From an uncultured Prevotella sp. (GTDB lineage Bacteria > Bacteroidota > Bacteroidia > Bacteroidales > Bacteroidaceae): a DNA stretch of 33,189 nucleotides. Of this stretch, positions 7,870 through 16,782 are shown piece after piece. A program made the translations under genes and the position numbers. Within the stretch, counting starts at the first letter, position 1. Each line of letters begins with the position of its first letter. Location: positions 1 through 33,189 of the forward strand of contig UQCW01000026.1 of NCBI GenBank assembly GCA_900539625.1, read 5' to 3'. The notes beneath the pieces were generated by a model. That model made no database searches. It saw only the letters and a program-made list of their open reading frames with translations, and was not told where the DNA came from.

Positions 7870-9114
7870 ATGAACAAGATTTTGACATCCACATTCAAAC
7901 GTTTGAAAGGAGAGCCTAACCTCAAGGAGGGAACTGTATATTCCATACTGATAATCATCAGCGTGTCACATTTTCTCAACGATATGATTCAGTCGGTCGT
8001 ACCGGCCATCTACCCCATCATCAAGACGAAGTTCGGGCTTTCGTTTGCGCAAATCGGCATCATCACACTGGTGTTTCAAATGTCGTCATCAATCCTGCAA
8101 CCGCTCACCGGACTTTATTCCGACCGTCATCCGCGTCCCTATGCGTTGTCAATTGGCATGTGCTTCACCCTTGCCGGCATCATTATCTTGGCTTTTGCAG
8201 GACATTTTCTTCTATTGCTTTTGGCCGTGTGCACCATCGGACTCGGCTCCTCCATTTTCCATCCCGAAGCCTCGCGGGTGGCCCAGTTGGCATCTGGTGG
8301 AAGAAAGAGCCTTGCGCAAAGCATTTTCCAAGTTGGCGGCAACGGAGGTTCTGCAATCGGCCCACTTCTCGCAGCAGCCATCGTACTCCCCTTCGGACAA
8401 GAAGCCATCAGTTGGTTTGCCATTGCTGCAGTGGCGGCCTCTGCCATCATGGTGCGCGTTGGCAGCTGGTACAGCATGCGCCTGTCTTATGCCACAAGGC
8501 AACCAAAACAAATGATAGCCAAGCCGTCCAATCTGACAGACAAACAAGTGAAACGCGCGTTGCTGATTCTCGTGCTGCTCATCTTTTCGAAATATTTTTA
8601 CGTGGCCTGCATCACCAATTATTTCACCTTCTTCCTCATCGACAAATTCGGCATCAGCGTTGGCGCATCGCAGCTCTGCCTCTTTGCCTTTCTGCTCGCC
8701 TTCGCCATCGGCACCGTGGCTGGTGGTATGCTCGGCGACAAAATAGGGCGCAAATACGTCATTTGGGCTTCCATCCTCGGTGCCGCCCCTCCGGCGCTCG
8801 CCATGCCCTTCGTGAGTTTGCCGCTGACCGTGTTGCTGGCATTTTTAACAGGCCTCATCATCGCCTCAGCCTTCTCCTCCATCGTGGTTTACGCCACCGA
8901 CCTGATGCCTGGCAAACTCGGTTTGATTTCCGGCATATTCTTCGGCCTCATGTTCGGCCTGGGCGGTCTCGGTTCTGCCTTCTTCGGTTGGCTGGCCGAC
9001 CAAACCAGCATCAGTTTCATCTTCAAAGTGAGCGCCCTGCTCCCCTTGTTGGGCATAGTGGCAGGTTTTCTGCCAAACGTGCAGGCAAAACAGAAAGCGG
9101 CCCACAAATCCTAA
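7870..9114 (+). CDS. fsr: MFS efflux pump, fosmidomycin-resistance (Fsr) type
   Basis: Twelve-helix major facilitator proton antiporter closely resembling E. coli Fsr. Shared stretches include SHFLNDMIQSV, AQIGIITLVFQMSSSILQP, GMCFTLAG, SIFHPEASRVA, SLAQSIFQVGGNGGSAIGPL and LIFSKYFYVACI. Cytoplasmic loop motifs (YSDRHPRP after helix 2, GDKIGRKYVIW after helix 8) fit the family. About 414 residues. I chose the ATG at 7870; an upstream TTG at 7852 would place the promoter box inside the gene. It is followed after 12 nt by a glycosyltransferase, so the two are probably cotranscribed although functionally unrelated. Natural substrate unknown; fosmidomycin is only the family name. Confidence 0.93.
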   Translation: MNKILTSTFKRLKGEPNLKEGTVYSILIIISVSHFLNDMIQSVVPAIYPIIKTKFGLSFAQIGIITLVFQMSSSILQPLTGLYSDRHPRPYALSIGMCFTLAGIIILAFAGHFLLLLLAVCTIGLGSSIFHPEASRVAQLASGGRKSLAQSIFQVGGNGGSAIGPLLAAAIVLPFGQEAISWFAIAAVAASAIMVRVGSWYSMRLSYATRQPKQMIAKPSNLTDKQVKRALLILVLLIFSKYFYVACITNYFTFFLIDKFGISVGASQLCLFAFLLAFAIGTVAGGMLGDKIGRKYVIWASILGAAPPALAMPFVSLPLTVLLAFLTGLIIASAFSSIVVYATDLMPGKLGLISGIFFGLMFGLGGLGSAFFGWLADQTSISFIFKVSALLPLLGIVAGFLPNVQAKQKAAHKS

Positions 9115-9126
9115 GTCTCCAACCTC

Positions 9127-10128
9127 ATGCAACGATATTTTCTGAAAATAACAGCACCGCGCGACGCCTTCAACGCTGAGGGGAAGGCACCAGCCGACGT
9201 GGAAAACATTTTGCGCCAAGAAGGCTTCAAACCGCTGGAAATCCGTGCGCCCCGATGGGACGACCTGCTGGGCATCAATGCCCGCTTGTGTTACCAGCCA
9301 CTGGAGAAATTGCTGCAAAAGGCCGGAGAATTGTTTATCCAATATCCTTTTTACGCGCCACACAGCCATCTGATCATACGGAAAATCCTCCACACCAACT
9401 TGCCCCTCACCGTGTTGGTACACGACCTCGATATGTTGCGCGGTGGACACGAGGAGTCAGAACCGCTCCTGCGAAAAGCCAGGCGACTGATTGTTCACAC
9501 AGAGGCCATGAAGGCGTTTTTGTGTAAACAGGGATTCAACGGAGAAAACATCAAGGTGTTGCAATGCTTTGACTATCTGGTGGAACACCTGCCTGCGCCA
9601 AAATCGTCTTTCACGGGAGGAAACGACATCGCTTTTGCAGGTAATCTGGAAAAAAGCGAATTTCTCAAACTGCTTTCTGGAAACAAAATACTATCTTCGC
9701 TCCACTTTCTGCTCTACGGTGCCACACTGCCAAAGGACGTTTTTGGAGAGAACCTGACCTATCAGGGATGCTTCCGCCCCGCCGACCTTCGCACGCTCAA
9801 CGGCAGTTGGGGACTCGTCTGGGACGGGGAATCGCTGACCACCTGCCAGGGCAGCCACGGTCTGGGCGAATACCTGCGCTACAATGCGTCACACAAACTC
9901 TCGCTCTATCTGGCCTCTGGCATGCCAGTGATTGTTTGGCAGGAATCGGGCGTAGCCGCGTTTGTCAATCAAAACCATCTGGGCCTCACCGTCAACTCCC
10001 TGGAAGAACTTCCTGAAAGGATTAGGAGACTGACGGAAAACGAAAAGGCCCTCATCAGCGAAGGGGTCGGCATTATGTCTGAAAAAATCAGACACGGAGA
10101 AATGCTCCGCAACTGTCTGAAGAACTGA
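9127..10128 (+). CDS. GT-B glycosyltransferase, galactofuranosyltransferase-like
   Basis: About 333 residues, soluble, no signal peptide. Pattern fits bacterial beta-1,6-galactofuranosyltransferase-type GT-B enzymes: an N-terminal Rossmann-like half (LFIQYPFYAPHS, PLTVLVHDLDMLRG, ARRLIVHTEAMKAFL), then a C-terminal donor-binding half with IAFAGNLEKSEFL, GLVWDGESLTTCQG, YNASHKLSLYLASGMPVIVW and a final family-typical ENHLGL-like segment (NQNHLGLTVNSLEEL). It would transfer a sugar, possibly galactofuranose, to a surface polysaccharide or glycolipid. It lies 12 nt after fsr and 74 nt before the GH2 gene. Donor and acceptor identity cannot be read from sequence. Confidence 0.8.
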   Translation: MQRYFLKITAPRDAFNAEGKAPADVENILRQEGFKPLEIRAPRWDDLLGINARLCYQPLEKLLQKAGELFIQYPFYAPHSHLIIRKILHTNLPLTVLVHDLDMLRGGHEESEPLLRKARRLIVHTEAMKAFLCKQGFNGENIKVLQCFDYLVEHLPAPKSSFTGGNDIAFAGNLEKSEFLKLLSGNKILSSLHFLLYGATLPKDVFGENLTYQGCFRPADLRTLNGSWGLVWDGESLTTCQGSHGLGEYLRYNASHKLSLYLASGMPVIVWQESGVAAFVNQNHLGLTVNSLEELPERIRRLTENEKALISEGVGIMSEKIRHGEMLRNCLKN

Positions 10129-10202
10129 ATATATTTTCCAACAGGTGCGCTTCGGAAATTCCAAGCAAACATTGCAAGCCCCAAACATACCAACATTCTA
10201 CC

Positions 10203-12314
10203 ATGAAAAAGAAGACCATTGCAGCCACCTGTCTGGCTGCCACAATGTCCCTCTTTGCCAGCGCTCACGACGTGATTGACTTTTGCGGCGGGTGGACATT
10301 CAAGAAAGCGCCCTCCACGACAGAAACGATGCAGGCCGCCGCAGCCTGGAACGGCCGTTGGGACAGCGTTAGTGTCCCACACACCTGGAACGCCACCGAC
10401 ATGCTCACCCGCGTCAACAATTTCTACGCTGGAGCGGCCTACTATCGCAAGCACTTCTCCGTTCCCTCCTCCTGGAAAGACAAAGTGCTCTATCTGCGCT
10501 TTGAAGGGGTGGCCTCCTGTGCCGAAGTCTATGTCAACGGCAAACTTGTCGCCACCCACAAAGGGGGCTATTCGGCTTTCGCCTGCAACATCAGCGGAGA
10601 CGTGCGCCACGGACAGAGCAACGAAATCGTGGTTAAAGCCGACAACAGCGCCCGCCCCGACGTGATACCAGTCAACCACAACCTCTTCGGCATCTACGGC
10701 GGCATGTATCGGCCTGTTTCGCTCATCGTGGCAGAACCTTGCCACATCGCCGTGACAGACTGCGCCGGACCAGGGGTTTACGTTCGGCAACAACAGGTAT
10801 CGTCAAAGAGTGCTACCGCCTGCGTGACGACCAAAACGCGAAACGCCACCAGACAGCCGGTCCCTGCAACCATCGAAACGACCATCACTGACAACAAAGG
10901 CAACTGCGTGGCCCGCGTGAGAAAAAACCTGACGCTCTCCCCGCAGGGCATCCAGGCCCACGAAGCGACAATGCAACTGAGCAAGCCACACCTGTGGCAA
11001 GGACGCGAAGACCCTTATTTATATAAGGTGACCGTGCGCATCCTCCAAAACGGGAAGGTGACAGACGAGAGTGTGCAGCCGCTCGGATTGAGAAACATTG
11101 AAATAAAACCAGGAAAAGGCATCTGGCTCAACGGCAAACGATATCCCATGTACGGCGTGACGCGCCATCAAGACCGCTGGGGAAAGGGCAGCGCACTGAG
11201 CAAGGCCGACCACGATGAAGACCTGGCCATGATTATGGACGTCGGTGCCACGACAATCCGCCTGGCCCACTACCAGCAGTCAGACTATTTCTATTCGCGC
11301 TGCGACTCGCTCGGCTTGTTAGTGTGGGCGGAAATCCCGTTTGTCAATCGCGTCACGGGACAGGAATGGGACAACGCACACACGCAACTCCGCGAACTAA
11401 TTCGCCAGAGCTACAACCATCCCTCTATTTATATATGGGGACTGCACAACGAGGTCTACACGCCACACGCCTACACGGCCGACCTGACCTCGTCGCTCCA
11501 CGAACTGGCCAAACAGGAAGACCCCGACCGTCTGACGGCCTCGGTCAACGGGTACGGCCACGCCGACCATCCTGTCAACATGAATGCCGACATCCAAGGC
11601 ATGAATCGCTATTTCGGATGGTACGAACGAAAAATCAAAGACATCAACGGCTGGGTGGAAGGTCTGGAGAAAAATTACCCCAGCATGCCGCTGATGCTAA
11701 CGGAATACGGAGCCGACGGAAACATCCGTCAGCAAACGGAATATCTGGGAGAATCGCTCAACTGGGGCGACCCTTTCTATCCAGAAACGTTTGAGACGAA
11801 GGTCCACGAATACCAATGGAGCGTCATTGCGAAACACCCCTACATATTGGCATCCTATCTCTGGAACATGTTCGACTTCGGTTGCCCCATGTGGGAACGA
11901 GGCGGCGTGCCAGCCCGCAACATGAAGGGACTCGTCACCATCGACCGCAAGGTCAAGAAAGACGCCTACTATTGGTATAAGGCCAACTGGAGCAAAAGTC
12001 CCGTGCTCTATCTGACGCAACGGCGAAACACCGACCGCGAACGCCGCGTCACGAGCATCACGGTCTATTCCAACGTTGGCCAGCCAAAGGTTTTCCTCAA
12101 CGGACAGGAACTGGAAGGCATCCACAAGGGATTCACCGATGTTCACTACGTCATTGACAACGTCACACTGAAAGACGGGGAAAACATCGTCACCACAACG
12201 GCCACCGACAAACAAGGAAACAAACTCTCCGACGAAATCCGCTGGCAATACACGGGCGAAAAACGCCGCTCGGCCCGCCAGGGAAACAACAATGCGGAAC
12301 ACGCCGGATTTTAA
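10203..12314 (+). CDS. Secreted GH2 beta-galactosidase-type glycoside hydrolase
   Basis: Glycoside hydrolase family 2, 703 residues, with a signal peptide (about 1-21, KKKTIAATCLAATMSLFASA) placing it in the periplasm or beyond. Domains in order: sugar-binding jelly roll (about 25-180), immunoglobulin-like domain (about 185-300), TIM barrel starting RYPMYGVTRHQDRWG (about 313-600), then a C-terminal Ig-like domain (VTSITVYSNVGQPKVFLNG). Catalytic acid/base Glu417 is in YIWGLHNEV and nucleophile Glu501 in LMLTEYGADG. Likely releases beta-galactose or a similar sugar from host or dietary glycans. The nitroreductase gene follows after 12 nt. No SusC/SusD pair is nearby, so it is not in an obvious polysaccharide utilization locus. 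Confidence 0.93.
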   Translation: MKKKTIAATCLAATMSLFASAHDVIDFCGGWTFKKAPSTTETMQAAAAWNGRWDSVSVPHTWNATDMLTRVNNFYAGAAYYRKHFSVPSSWKDKVLYLRFEGVASCAEVYVNGKLVATHKGGYSAFACNISGDVRHGQSNEIVVKADNSARPDVIPVNHNLFGIYGGMYRPVSLIVAEPCHIAVTDCAGPGVYVRQQQVSSKSATACVTTKTRNATRQPVPATIETTITDNKGNCVARVRKNLTLSPQGIQAHEATMQLSKPHLWQGREDPYLYKVTVRILQNGKVTDESVQPLGLRNIEIKPGKGIWLNGKRYPMYGVTRHQDRWGKGSALSKADHDEDLAMIMDVGATTIRLAHYQQSDYFYSRCDSLGLLVWAEIPFVNRVTGQEWDNAHTQLRELIRQSYNHPSIYIWGLHNEVYTPHAYTADLTSSLHELAKQEDPDRLTASVNGYGHADHPVNMNADIQGMNRYFGWYERKIKDINGWVEGLEKNYPSMPLMLTEYGADGNIRQQTEYLGESLNWGDPFYPETFETKVHEYQWSVIAKHPYILASYLWNMFDFGCPMWERGGVPARNMKGLVTIDRKVKKDAYYWYKANWSKSPVLYLTQRRNTDRERRVTSITVYSNVGQPKVFLNGQELEGIHKGFTDVHYVIDNVTLKDGENIVTTTATDKQGNKLSDEIRWQYTGEKRRSARQGNNNAEHAGF

Positions 12315-12326
12315 AACTCAAACAGA

Positions 12327-12851
12327 ATGAACGCTATCATCGAAAACATGATGACGCGCAGAAGTGTGCGCGCCTTTAAGAAAGACCCCGTACCAACGGA
12401 ACTCATTGAGCAAGTGATTGAAGCTGGCACCTGGGCGGCATCGGGACACGACCGCCAGCCCTGGGCCCTCATTGCCGTGACCAACCCGGAAGTGATTGCA
12501 AAACTCAGCAAGGCCAACGCCTCGTTTTTTGAGCACGACGTGAAAGACCCGTTCTATGGTGCGCCGGCAATCATCATCGTCCTAACCAAGACATTCACGC
12601 CAACATATCTCTACGACGGTTCGTTGGCAATGGGCAACATGATGTTGGCCGCCCACAGCCTCGGCCTCGGTTCATGCTGGATCCACCGCGCCCGGCAGGA
12701 GTTTGAAACCGACACCTGGAAGGAATGGCTGCAATCCTTGGGCATTGAAGGAGAATACGAAGGCATCGGACATCTGGCCTTGGGCTATGTCGACGGCCAA
12801 CTGCCAACGGCACGCCCCCGAAAGGACGGGCGCGTGTTCTGGGTGAAATAA
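12327..12851 (+). CDS. Nitroreductase-family flavoprotein
   Basis: FMN-dependent NAD(P)H oxidoreductase of the nitroreductase superfamily, 174 residues. Diagnostic features are the N-terminal MMTRRSVRAFKKDPVP (FMN phosphate-binding RRSxRxF), WAASGHDRQPWALIAV, the central dimer helix GSLAMGNMMLAAHSLGLGSCWIH, and GHLALGYVDG near the end. Cytoplasmic homodimer; substrate unknown. It begins 12 nt after the GH2 stop and is followed by a 10-bp-stem hairpin. Confidence 0.93.
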   Translation: MNAIIENMMTRRSVRAFKKDPVPTELIEQVIEAGTWAASGHDRQPWALIAVTNPEVIAKLSKANASFFEHDVKDPFYGAPAIIIVLTKTFTPTYLYDGSLAMGNMMLAAHSLGLGSCWIHRARQEFETDTWKEWLQSLGIEGEYEGIGHLALGYVDGQLPTARPRKDGRVFWVK

Positions 12852-12866
12852 CCACACACACTGCAA

Positions 12867-12906
12867 GGGTTGCCAGCCTTGAACACGCCTTCAAAACTGG
12901 CAACCC
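12867..12906. terminator. Hairpin between nitroreductase and tyrosine phosphatase
   Basis: GGGTTGCCAG (12867-12876) pairs perfectly with CTGGCAACCC (12897-12906) across a 20-nt loop. Neither strand has a following T run, so it may be a weak or factor-dependent terminator or a processing hairpin. Confidence 0.4.
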
Positions 12907-12929
12907 CCCAAAAAAACTTTCGTCATCCA

Positions 12930-13424
12930 ATGGAATCAAAAACCAAAATTCTTTTCATTTGCTTGGGAAACATCTGCCGCTCTGTCGCCGCCGAAGAGGT
13001 GTTCCGCACATGGGTCAAGCAACACGCGCTCAACGCGCAATTTGAAATCGATTCGGCAGGCCTCATCGACTACCACGAAGGCGAACTTGCCGACAGCCGA
13101 ATGCGGCAACACGCCTCCCAGCGCGGCTACAAACTGACCCATCGTTCGCGTCCCGTGACGCCTGACGACATCCGCCATTTCGACCACATCATTGCTATGG
13201 ATGCCGACAATGTGCGGCGCCTGCGCCACGTGGCCCCTTCGGCCTCCGACATGGAGAAGGTGGTACTGATGGCCGACTTCCTTCGCCACCACGAAGGCGA
13301 GACGTGCGTGCCCGACCCCTATTACGGCACAAGCAAAGATTTCGACCACGTGCTCGATCTGCTTGAAGACGCCTCTGAAGGATTGCTCGAATTTCTTCTC
13401 AGTAATGGTAAAAGAATAAGTTGA
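12930..13424 (+). CDS. Low-molecular-weight protein-tyrosine phosphatase
   Basis: Cytoplasmic phosphatase of the LMW-PTP/Wzb/arsenate-reductase fold, 164 residues. The P-loop CX5RS is ICLGNICRS at residues 10-18 (nucleophile Cys11, Arg17), and the general-acid loop is VPDPYYG. I chose the ATG at 12930 (MESKTKILF), where the fold starts; the upstream frame from 12870 would read through the hairpin. May act on a tyrosine kinase controlling polysaccharide export, but none is nearby. The last nine residues (LLSNGKRIS) and the stop codon lie inside the left arm of the repeat element at 13401-13588, so the element has apparently rewritten the 3' end of this gene. Confidence 0.95.
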   Translation: MESKTKILFICLGNICRSVAAEEVFRTWVKQHALNAQFEIDSAGLIDYHEGELADSRMRQHASQRGYKLTHRSRPVTPDDIRHFDHIIAMDADNVRRLRHVAPSASDMEKVVLMADFLRHHEGETCVPDPYYGTSKDFDHVLDLLEDASEGLLEFLLSNGKRIS

Positions 13425-13588
13425 CCAATTTTGACCTGTGTTTTTGTTGGTTTTGGAATTTGGAAGAGGGAGCATAGCGGGCTATGTGACCGATGACAAA
13501 TTTCAAAAACGGCAAAAAGACAGGGCATAAGAAATAACACATTATCCTTACTCCACAAAATTGGTCAAGTTATTTTTTTACCATTACT
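13401..13588. repeat. 188-bp nested inverted-repeat element (copy 1)
   Basis: Terminal inverted repeats of 33 bp (13401-13433 and 13556-13588) match at 31 positions. Inside is a second inverted pair (TTTTGGAATTTG / CAAATTTCAAAA) and a core at 13469-13500 with the hairpin CATAGC-GG-GCTATG followed by TGACCGATGA. The same core occurs in the element at 18888-19077 on the other strand. No open reading frame inside and no target-site duplication seen. MITE-like or REP-like; the left arm overlaps the upstream gene's end. Confidence 0.8.
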
Positions 13589-13676
13589 CAACAAAAGCTG
13601 ACCGAGGCCAACGGTTTTCTCCCCAAAGAAAATCCCCCAACAAACAACAAAACATACACCTCTCCCCCACTCTTTC

Positions 13677-14789
13677 ATGAAACGCACATCTCTTAAAACC
13701 CTCATCCTCGCCTTCGCCGCCATCTGCGCCTTCCCGTGCAATGGCATGGCCAACGACGGCCTGTTTTACACCTCCGGCAACCAGCTCGTTCCGCTCAACG
13801 AATCGCAAATCAGCGTTAGCAAGGAAGTACTCACCATCCGCCTCAACGCCAACGGCACGGCAACAGTGGATGTACAATACGACTTTCTCAATCCAGAAAA
13901 GGAAGAGCGTTGCGTGACGGTCGGGTTTGTGGCCGACGCCCCGCAAAACTTCACTGGGCAGCAATTGCAAGAAACGGAGCACCCTTTCATCAAGAATTTC
14001 ACGGTGGAAATGAACGACACGGCGCTCAATTTTCGTCATGCCACCGTTGCCAACGACTCAACGTTTGTCAACAAACTGGAGTTTAAGCCGTTGGACCTTT
14101 CTCTGTATGAAGAAGACGAATCTGGCAGCGGAAACTATCTGACGTTGCAAGACACGCATCTCGGCACGAGCATCAGCTATGTCTATTATTTCCAGGCAAC
14201 TTTCAAACCGGGCCTCAACCATGTGCACCACCGCTACACCTACACGATGGCCCAGAATATCTACACGCATTATCAGCTCGATTACAAACTGAGTCCGGCA
14301 CTGCGTTGGTCCAACCATCAGATTGACGATTTCACGCTGCGCATCGAAAGCGACGGCTCGCCGCTTCACTTCTTCTTGAATGCCGCCAGCATGAAGGGAA
14401 CAGATGCTCCCGCCATCATCAACGCCGCAGGAAAGAAGGGCTACGGAAAACACCAAATGCGCGACATCCGTTCAAGCGAATACGATAAGCAGGCGCAGCA
14501 GATGCTGGAGTTTTTCCTGAGGGATGCCTTTGTTGAAATCCACGCAAAAGACTTCAAACCGGAAGAGGAACTGCATCTCAGTGCTGCCGACTGCAGCGAG
14601 AGCGGCATCGTCTGCAAGCCAGACCCTTGCAAAACGTCCTTGGTCGCCGCCGAATCGGAAACGCCGCTCAGTCCGCTCGACAAACTGGCCGCGAAGCACT
14701 ACCTGGAGGCGCTGCAAGGCAAAACTTTCAAAGACAAAAAATTGCAGAAATATTTCGACAGCCGCTGGTGGTATCTCAAACAAAAGTAA
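13677..14789 (+). CDS. Secreted DUF4424/YARHG-like protein
   Basis: 370-residue exported protein with signal peptide (MKRTSLKTLILAFAAICAFPCNGMA, cleavage about residue 25). The bulk is beta-rich: it opens with GNQLVPLNESQISVSKEVLTIRL-type strands and is reminiscent of DUF4424-type domains with aromatic YVYYFQATFKPGLNHVHHRY. The end (LAAKHYLEALQGKTFKDKK, LQKYFDSRWWY) resembles a YARHG domain, whose usual core is ARHGYxFKSxxLxxYFxxxxWY. Such proteins are extracellular or cell-wall-associated in bacteria, function unknown. Preceded by the repeat element and followed by a strong hairpin, so it is a single-gene unit. Family naming is from memory and moderately sure. Confidence 0.7.
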   Translation: MKRTSLKTLILAFAAICAFPCNGMANDGLFYTSGNQLVPLNESQISVSKEVLTIRLNANGTATVDVQYDFLNPEKEERCVTVGFVADAPQNFTGQQLQETEHPFIKNFTVEMNDTALNFRHATVANDSTFVNKLEFKPLDLSLYEEDESGSGNYLTLQDTHLGTSISYVYYFQATFKPGLNHVHHRYTYTMAQNIYTHYQLDYKLSPALRWSNHQIDDFTLRIESDGSPLHFFLNAASMKGTDAPAIINAAGKKGYGKHQMRDIRSSEYDKQAQQMLEFFLRDAFVEIHAKDFKPEEELHLSAADCSESGIVCKPDPCKTSLVAAESETPLSPLDKLAAKHYLEALQGKTFKDKKLQKYFDSRWWYLKQK

Positions 14790-14843
14790 ATAACCGACAA
14801 CGCCCAACCATGCTTTGCAACATGGCTGGGCGTTGTCGGTTAT
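14790..14843. terminator. Long hairpin terminator after the DUF4424-like gene
   Basis: A 23-bp stem (14790-14812 and 14821-14843) with one mismatch and an 8-nt loop CTTTGCAA begins right after the stop codon. A T-rich ATTTTTAAT follows after about 7 nt on the plus strand. Strong terminator-type or mRNA-end-stabilising structure. Confidence 0.8.
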
Positions 14844-14889
14844 GAGATTCATTTTTAATGACACAAGCCTTAAAGCATCGTTCTATCTT

Positions 14890-14904
14890 TACCTTGACAA
14901 GGTA
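14890..14904. promoter_or_regulatory. 15-bp palindrome upstream of the sigma-factor gene
   Basis: TACCTTGACAAGGTA is palindromic around its central base and directly follows a near-consensus -7 box (TATCTTTA, 14884-14891). Position and symmetry suggest an operator or start-site element for the sigma-factor transcript. No regulator can be named. Confidence 0.3.
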
Positions 14905-15015
14905 GGGTTTTCAATACCCATGCTGGTGGTCAGTATTTTTTAGCATCATATCATGCAGTCTTTTCCCACTTCCGATTATCCTAATAAGAAAAGCAAAAAC
15001 GCATCGCCCATTAAC

Positions 15016-16708
15016 ATGGATACAGAAGAGACCATAAAGCAAGTGAGAACTGGAGACGCAAATGCTCTGGCAAGACTTATCGAAGCATACTCCCCAATGG
15101 TGAGAAAAGTATGCTCCAACATCACTGATGAGGACGAGGACACATTGAATGACGTCGTCCAAGTGGTGTTTATCCGTGCTTATTATTCTCTTCATCAACT
15201 CAGAGACACCGATAAATTCGGAGAATGGTTGTGTGCCATTGCAAGAAATGAAGCCTTGAAATTGCTGAAGCATAAGCAGAAAAGAATGTTTACGCCTTTC
15301 TCATCGTTCACAAATGAAGAATTTGAAGTAGAGGAATGTGTCACTCCTGAGAACTGGCTGGAGGAAAAAGAAATACATGAAATCATCGCCCAACTGCCAA
15401 CAGGCCTACAGAAAGGTCTTTCAGATGGCTGTGATTGAAGGATATTCGCATAAAGAGATAGCGAAAATACTGGGAATAGAGCCACACAGTTCTTCTTCTC
15501 AATTGGCAAGGGCCAAAGCGATGCTGAGAAAGATTATCAACAAACGCATGTTGGCCATCGTCTCGTTCTTCCTCATCAGCATACCGATCTATCGCATCCT
15601 ATGGAGAAAGCCGAAGATTGAAAATGGGCACACACATACGGCACAGGTTGAACACGGGAAGAAGGGCCGGAAGCAGCATATTACCAAGAAACAAATGGAG
15701 GAAATGCCGACACGGGGAAAAAGAACCGAAAACGTAGCAGCCAATATGGCCCACCAGAATATCCTCCAAACGAAATCCAACTCTATGATGGCCAACGACA
15801 CGATTCGGATTCATGATTCATTAAGCAGCCATCACATCGCAGAAACCGAATTTGACAGCACTGCGACCGATACGGTAAGAAACATTTGGCAAGAATACGG
15901 CAAAACGTTTATCGCTGAAGATAGACATATCCCCACGAAACACAAATGGCAACTACTTGCAGCCGGTTCTTTGGGGTCGTCCCTGGTTCAAAACGCCTAT
16001 AAGATGTTGGCAAGCAACATCGGAAGCGGTTTACCAGACAGTGATGCACCTGCAAGCCCCAATAGATTCTCCACCTGGGAAGAGTGTTACCATTATTTGC
16101 AAATGAAAGAGCAGGAAACATTGTCGGAGGAAGAAAAAGCACTTATGGAAATTGCCCTCAACAACAAGAACAACACAAAGAACGATGGAAAAATCGTGGA
16201 GCATGAGCGACATGACAACCCCATCACCTTCGGCCTTTCAGTGACCAAATCATTGGAAAACAAGTGGGGCGTGACGACAGGTTTGCAGTATTCGCTCTTG
16301 AAATCCGACTTTACATTAGGAGAAGACGCTTATTACATCAAGCGGAATCAAAAGGTTCACTACTTAGGACTGCCTTTGCACGCGTCATACAGATGGCTTG
16401 ATGCTAAGAATTGGTCTATATATTCTTCACTGGGCGTGACTCTGCATATACCTGTGTATGGCAAAACAGACGAGAAGTATGTGACGGGGCAAACCACACC
16501 ATATACAAATAGTTGGCATTTCACGCCTTCGCTGCAATGGACCATTGACACAAGCGCCGGCGTGCAATATCATTTTTCACCCAACTGGGGAATCTATTTG
16601 GAACCATCGCTGAATTGGCACCTACAGCATGGAAGCTCTGTTCACACGAGATGGACAGAACATCCGTTCACCTTCACTGTTCCATTCGGCATCAGATTCA
16701 CCTGGTGA
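15016..16708 (+). pseudogene. ECF sigma factor continuing into a TM segment and OM-barrel domain; 1-base frameshift
   Basis: The N-terminal part (from 15016, MDTEETIKQVRTGD) has sigma region 2 (ALARLIEAYSPMVRKVC, VFIRAYYSLHQLRDTDKFGE, WLCAIARNEALKLLKHK). It stops at 15436-15438 in frame 1. Region 4 (VFQMAVIEGYSHKEIAKILG, SSSQLARAKAMLRKII) continues in another frame: dropping one G of the GG at 15415-15416 joins them as LQKVFQMAVIEGYS. The second frame runs on without a stop through a membrane helix (MLAIVSFFLISIPIYRILW, about residues 178-196), a charged linker, and a beta-strand-rich C-terminus (GLSVTKSLENKWGVTTGLQY to TVPFGIRFTW) typical of outer-membrane beta-barrels, about 563 residues in all. 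Either one fusion gene broken by an indel or sequencing error, or two genes whose split lies near 15548. I marked it pseudogene because of the frame break. Confidence 0.7.
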
Positions 16709-16782
16709 CAATGTCTTCGTGCAGTCTTTCAGACTTTTTCCGCCTCTTACCAATAGAAGCACAAAAGCTTTGGAAGATAATA

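Noticed and set aside
8160..9179. 339-codon frame in another phase of the fsr gene
   Set aside because: Lies almost entirely over fsr, His/Arg-rich shadow composition typical of GC-rich alternative frames.
15338..15438. Programmed +1 ribosomal frameshift in the sigma gene
   Set aside because: No recognisable slippery stop context such as the prfB CUU-UGA; a simple extra G explains it better. Kept only as a minor alternative.
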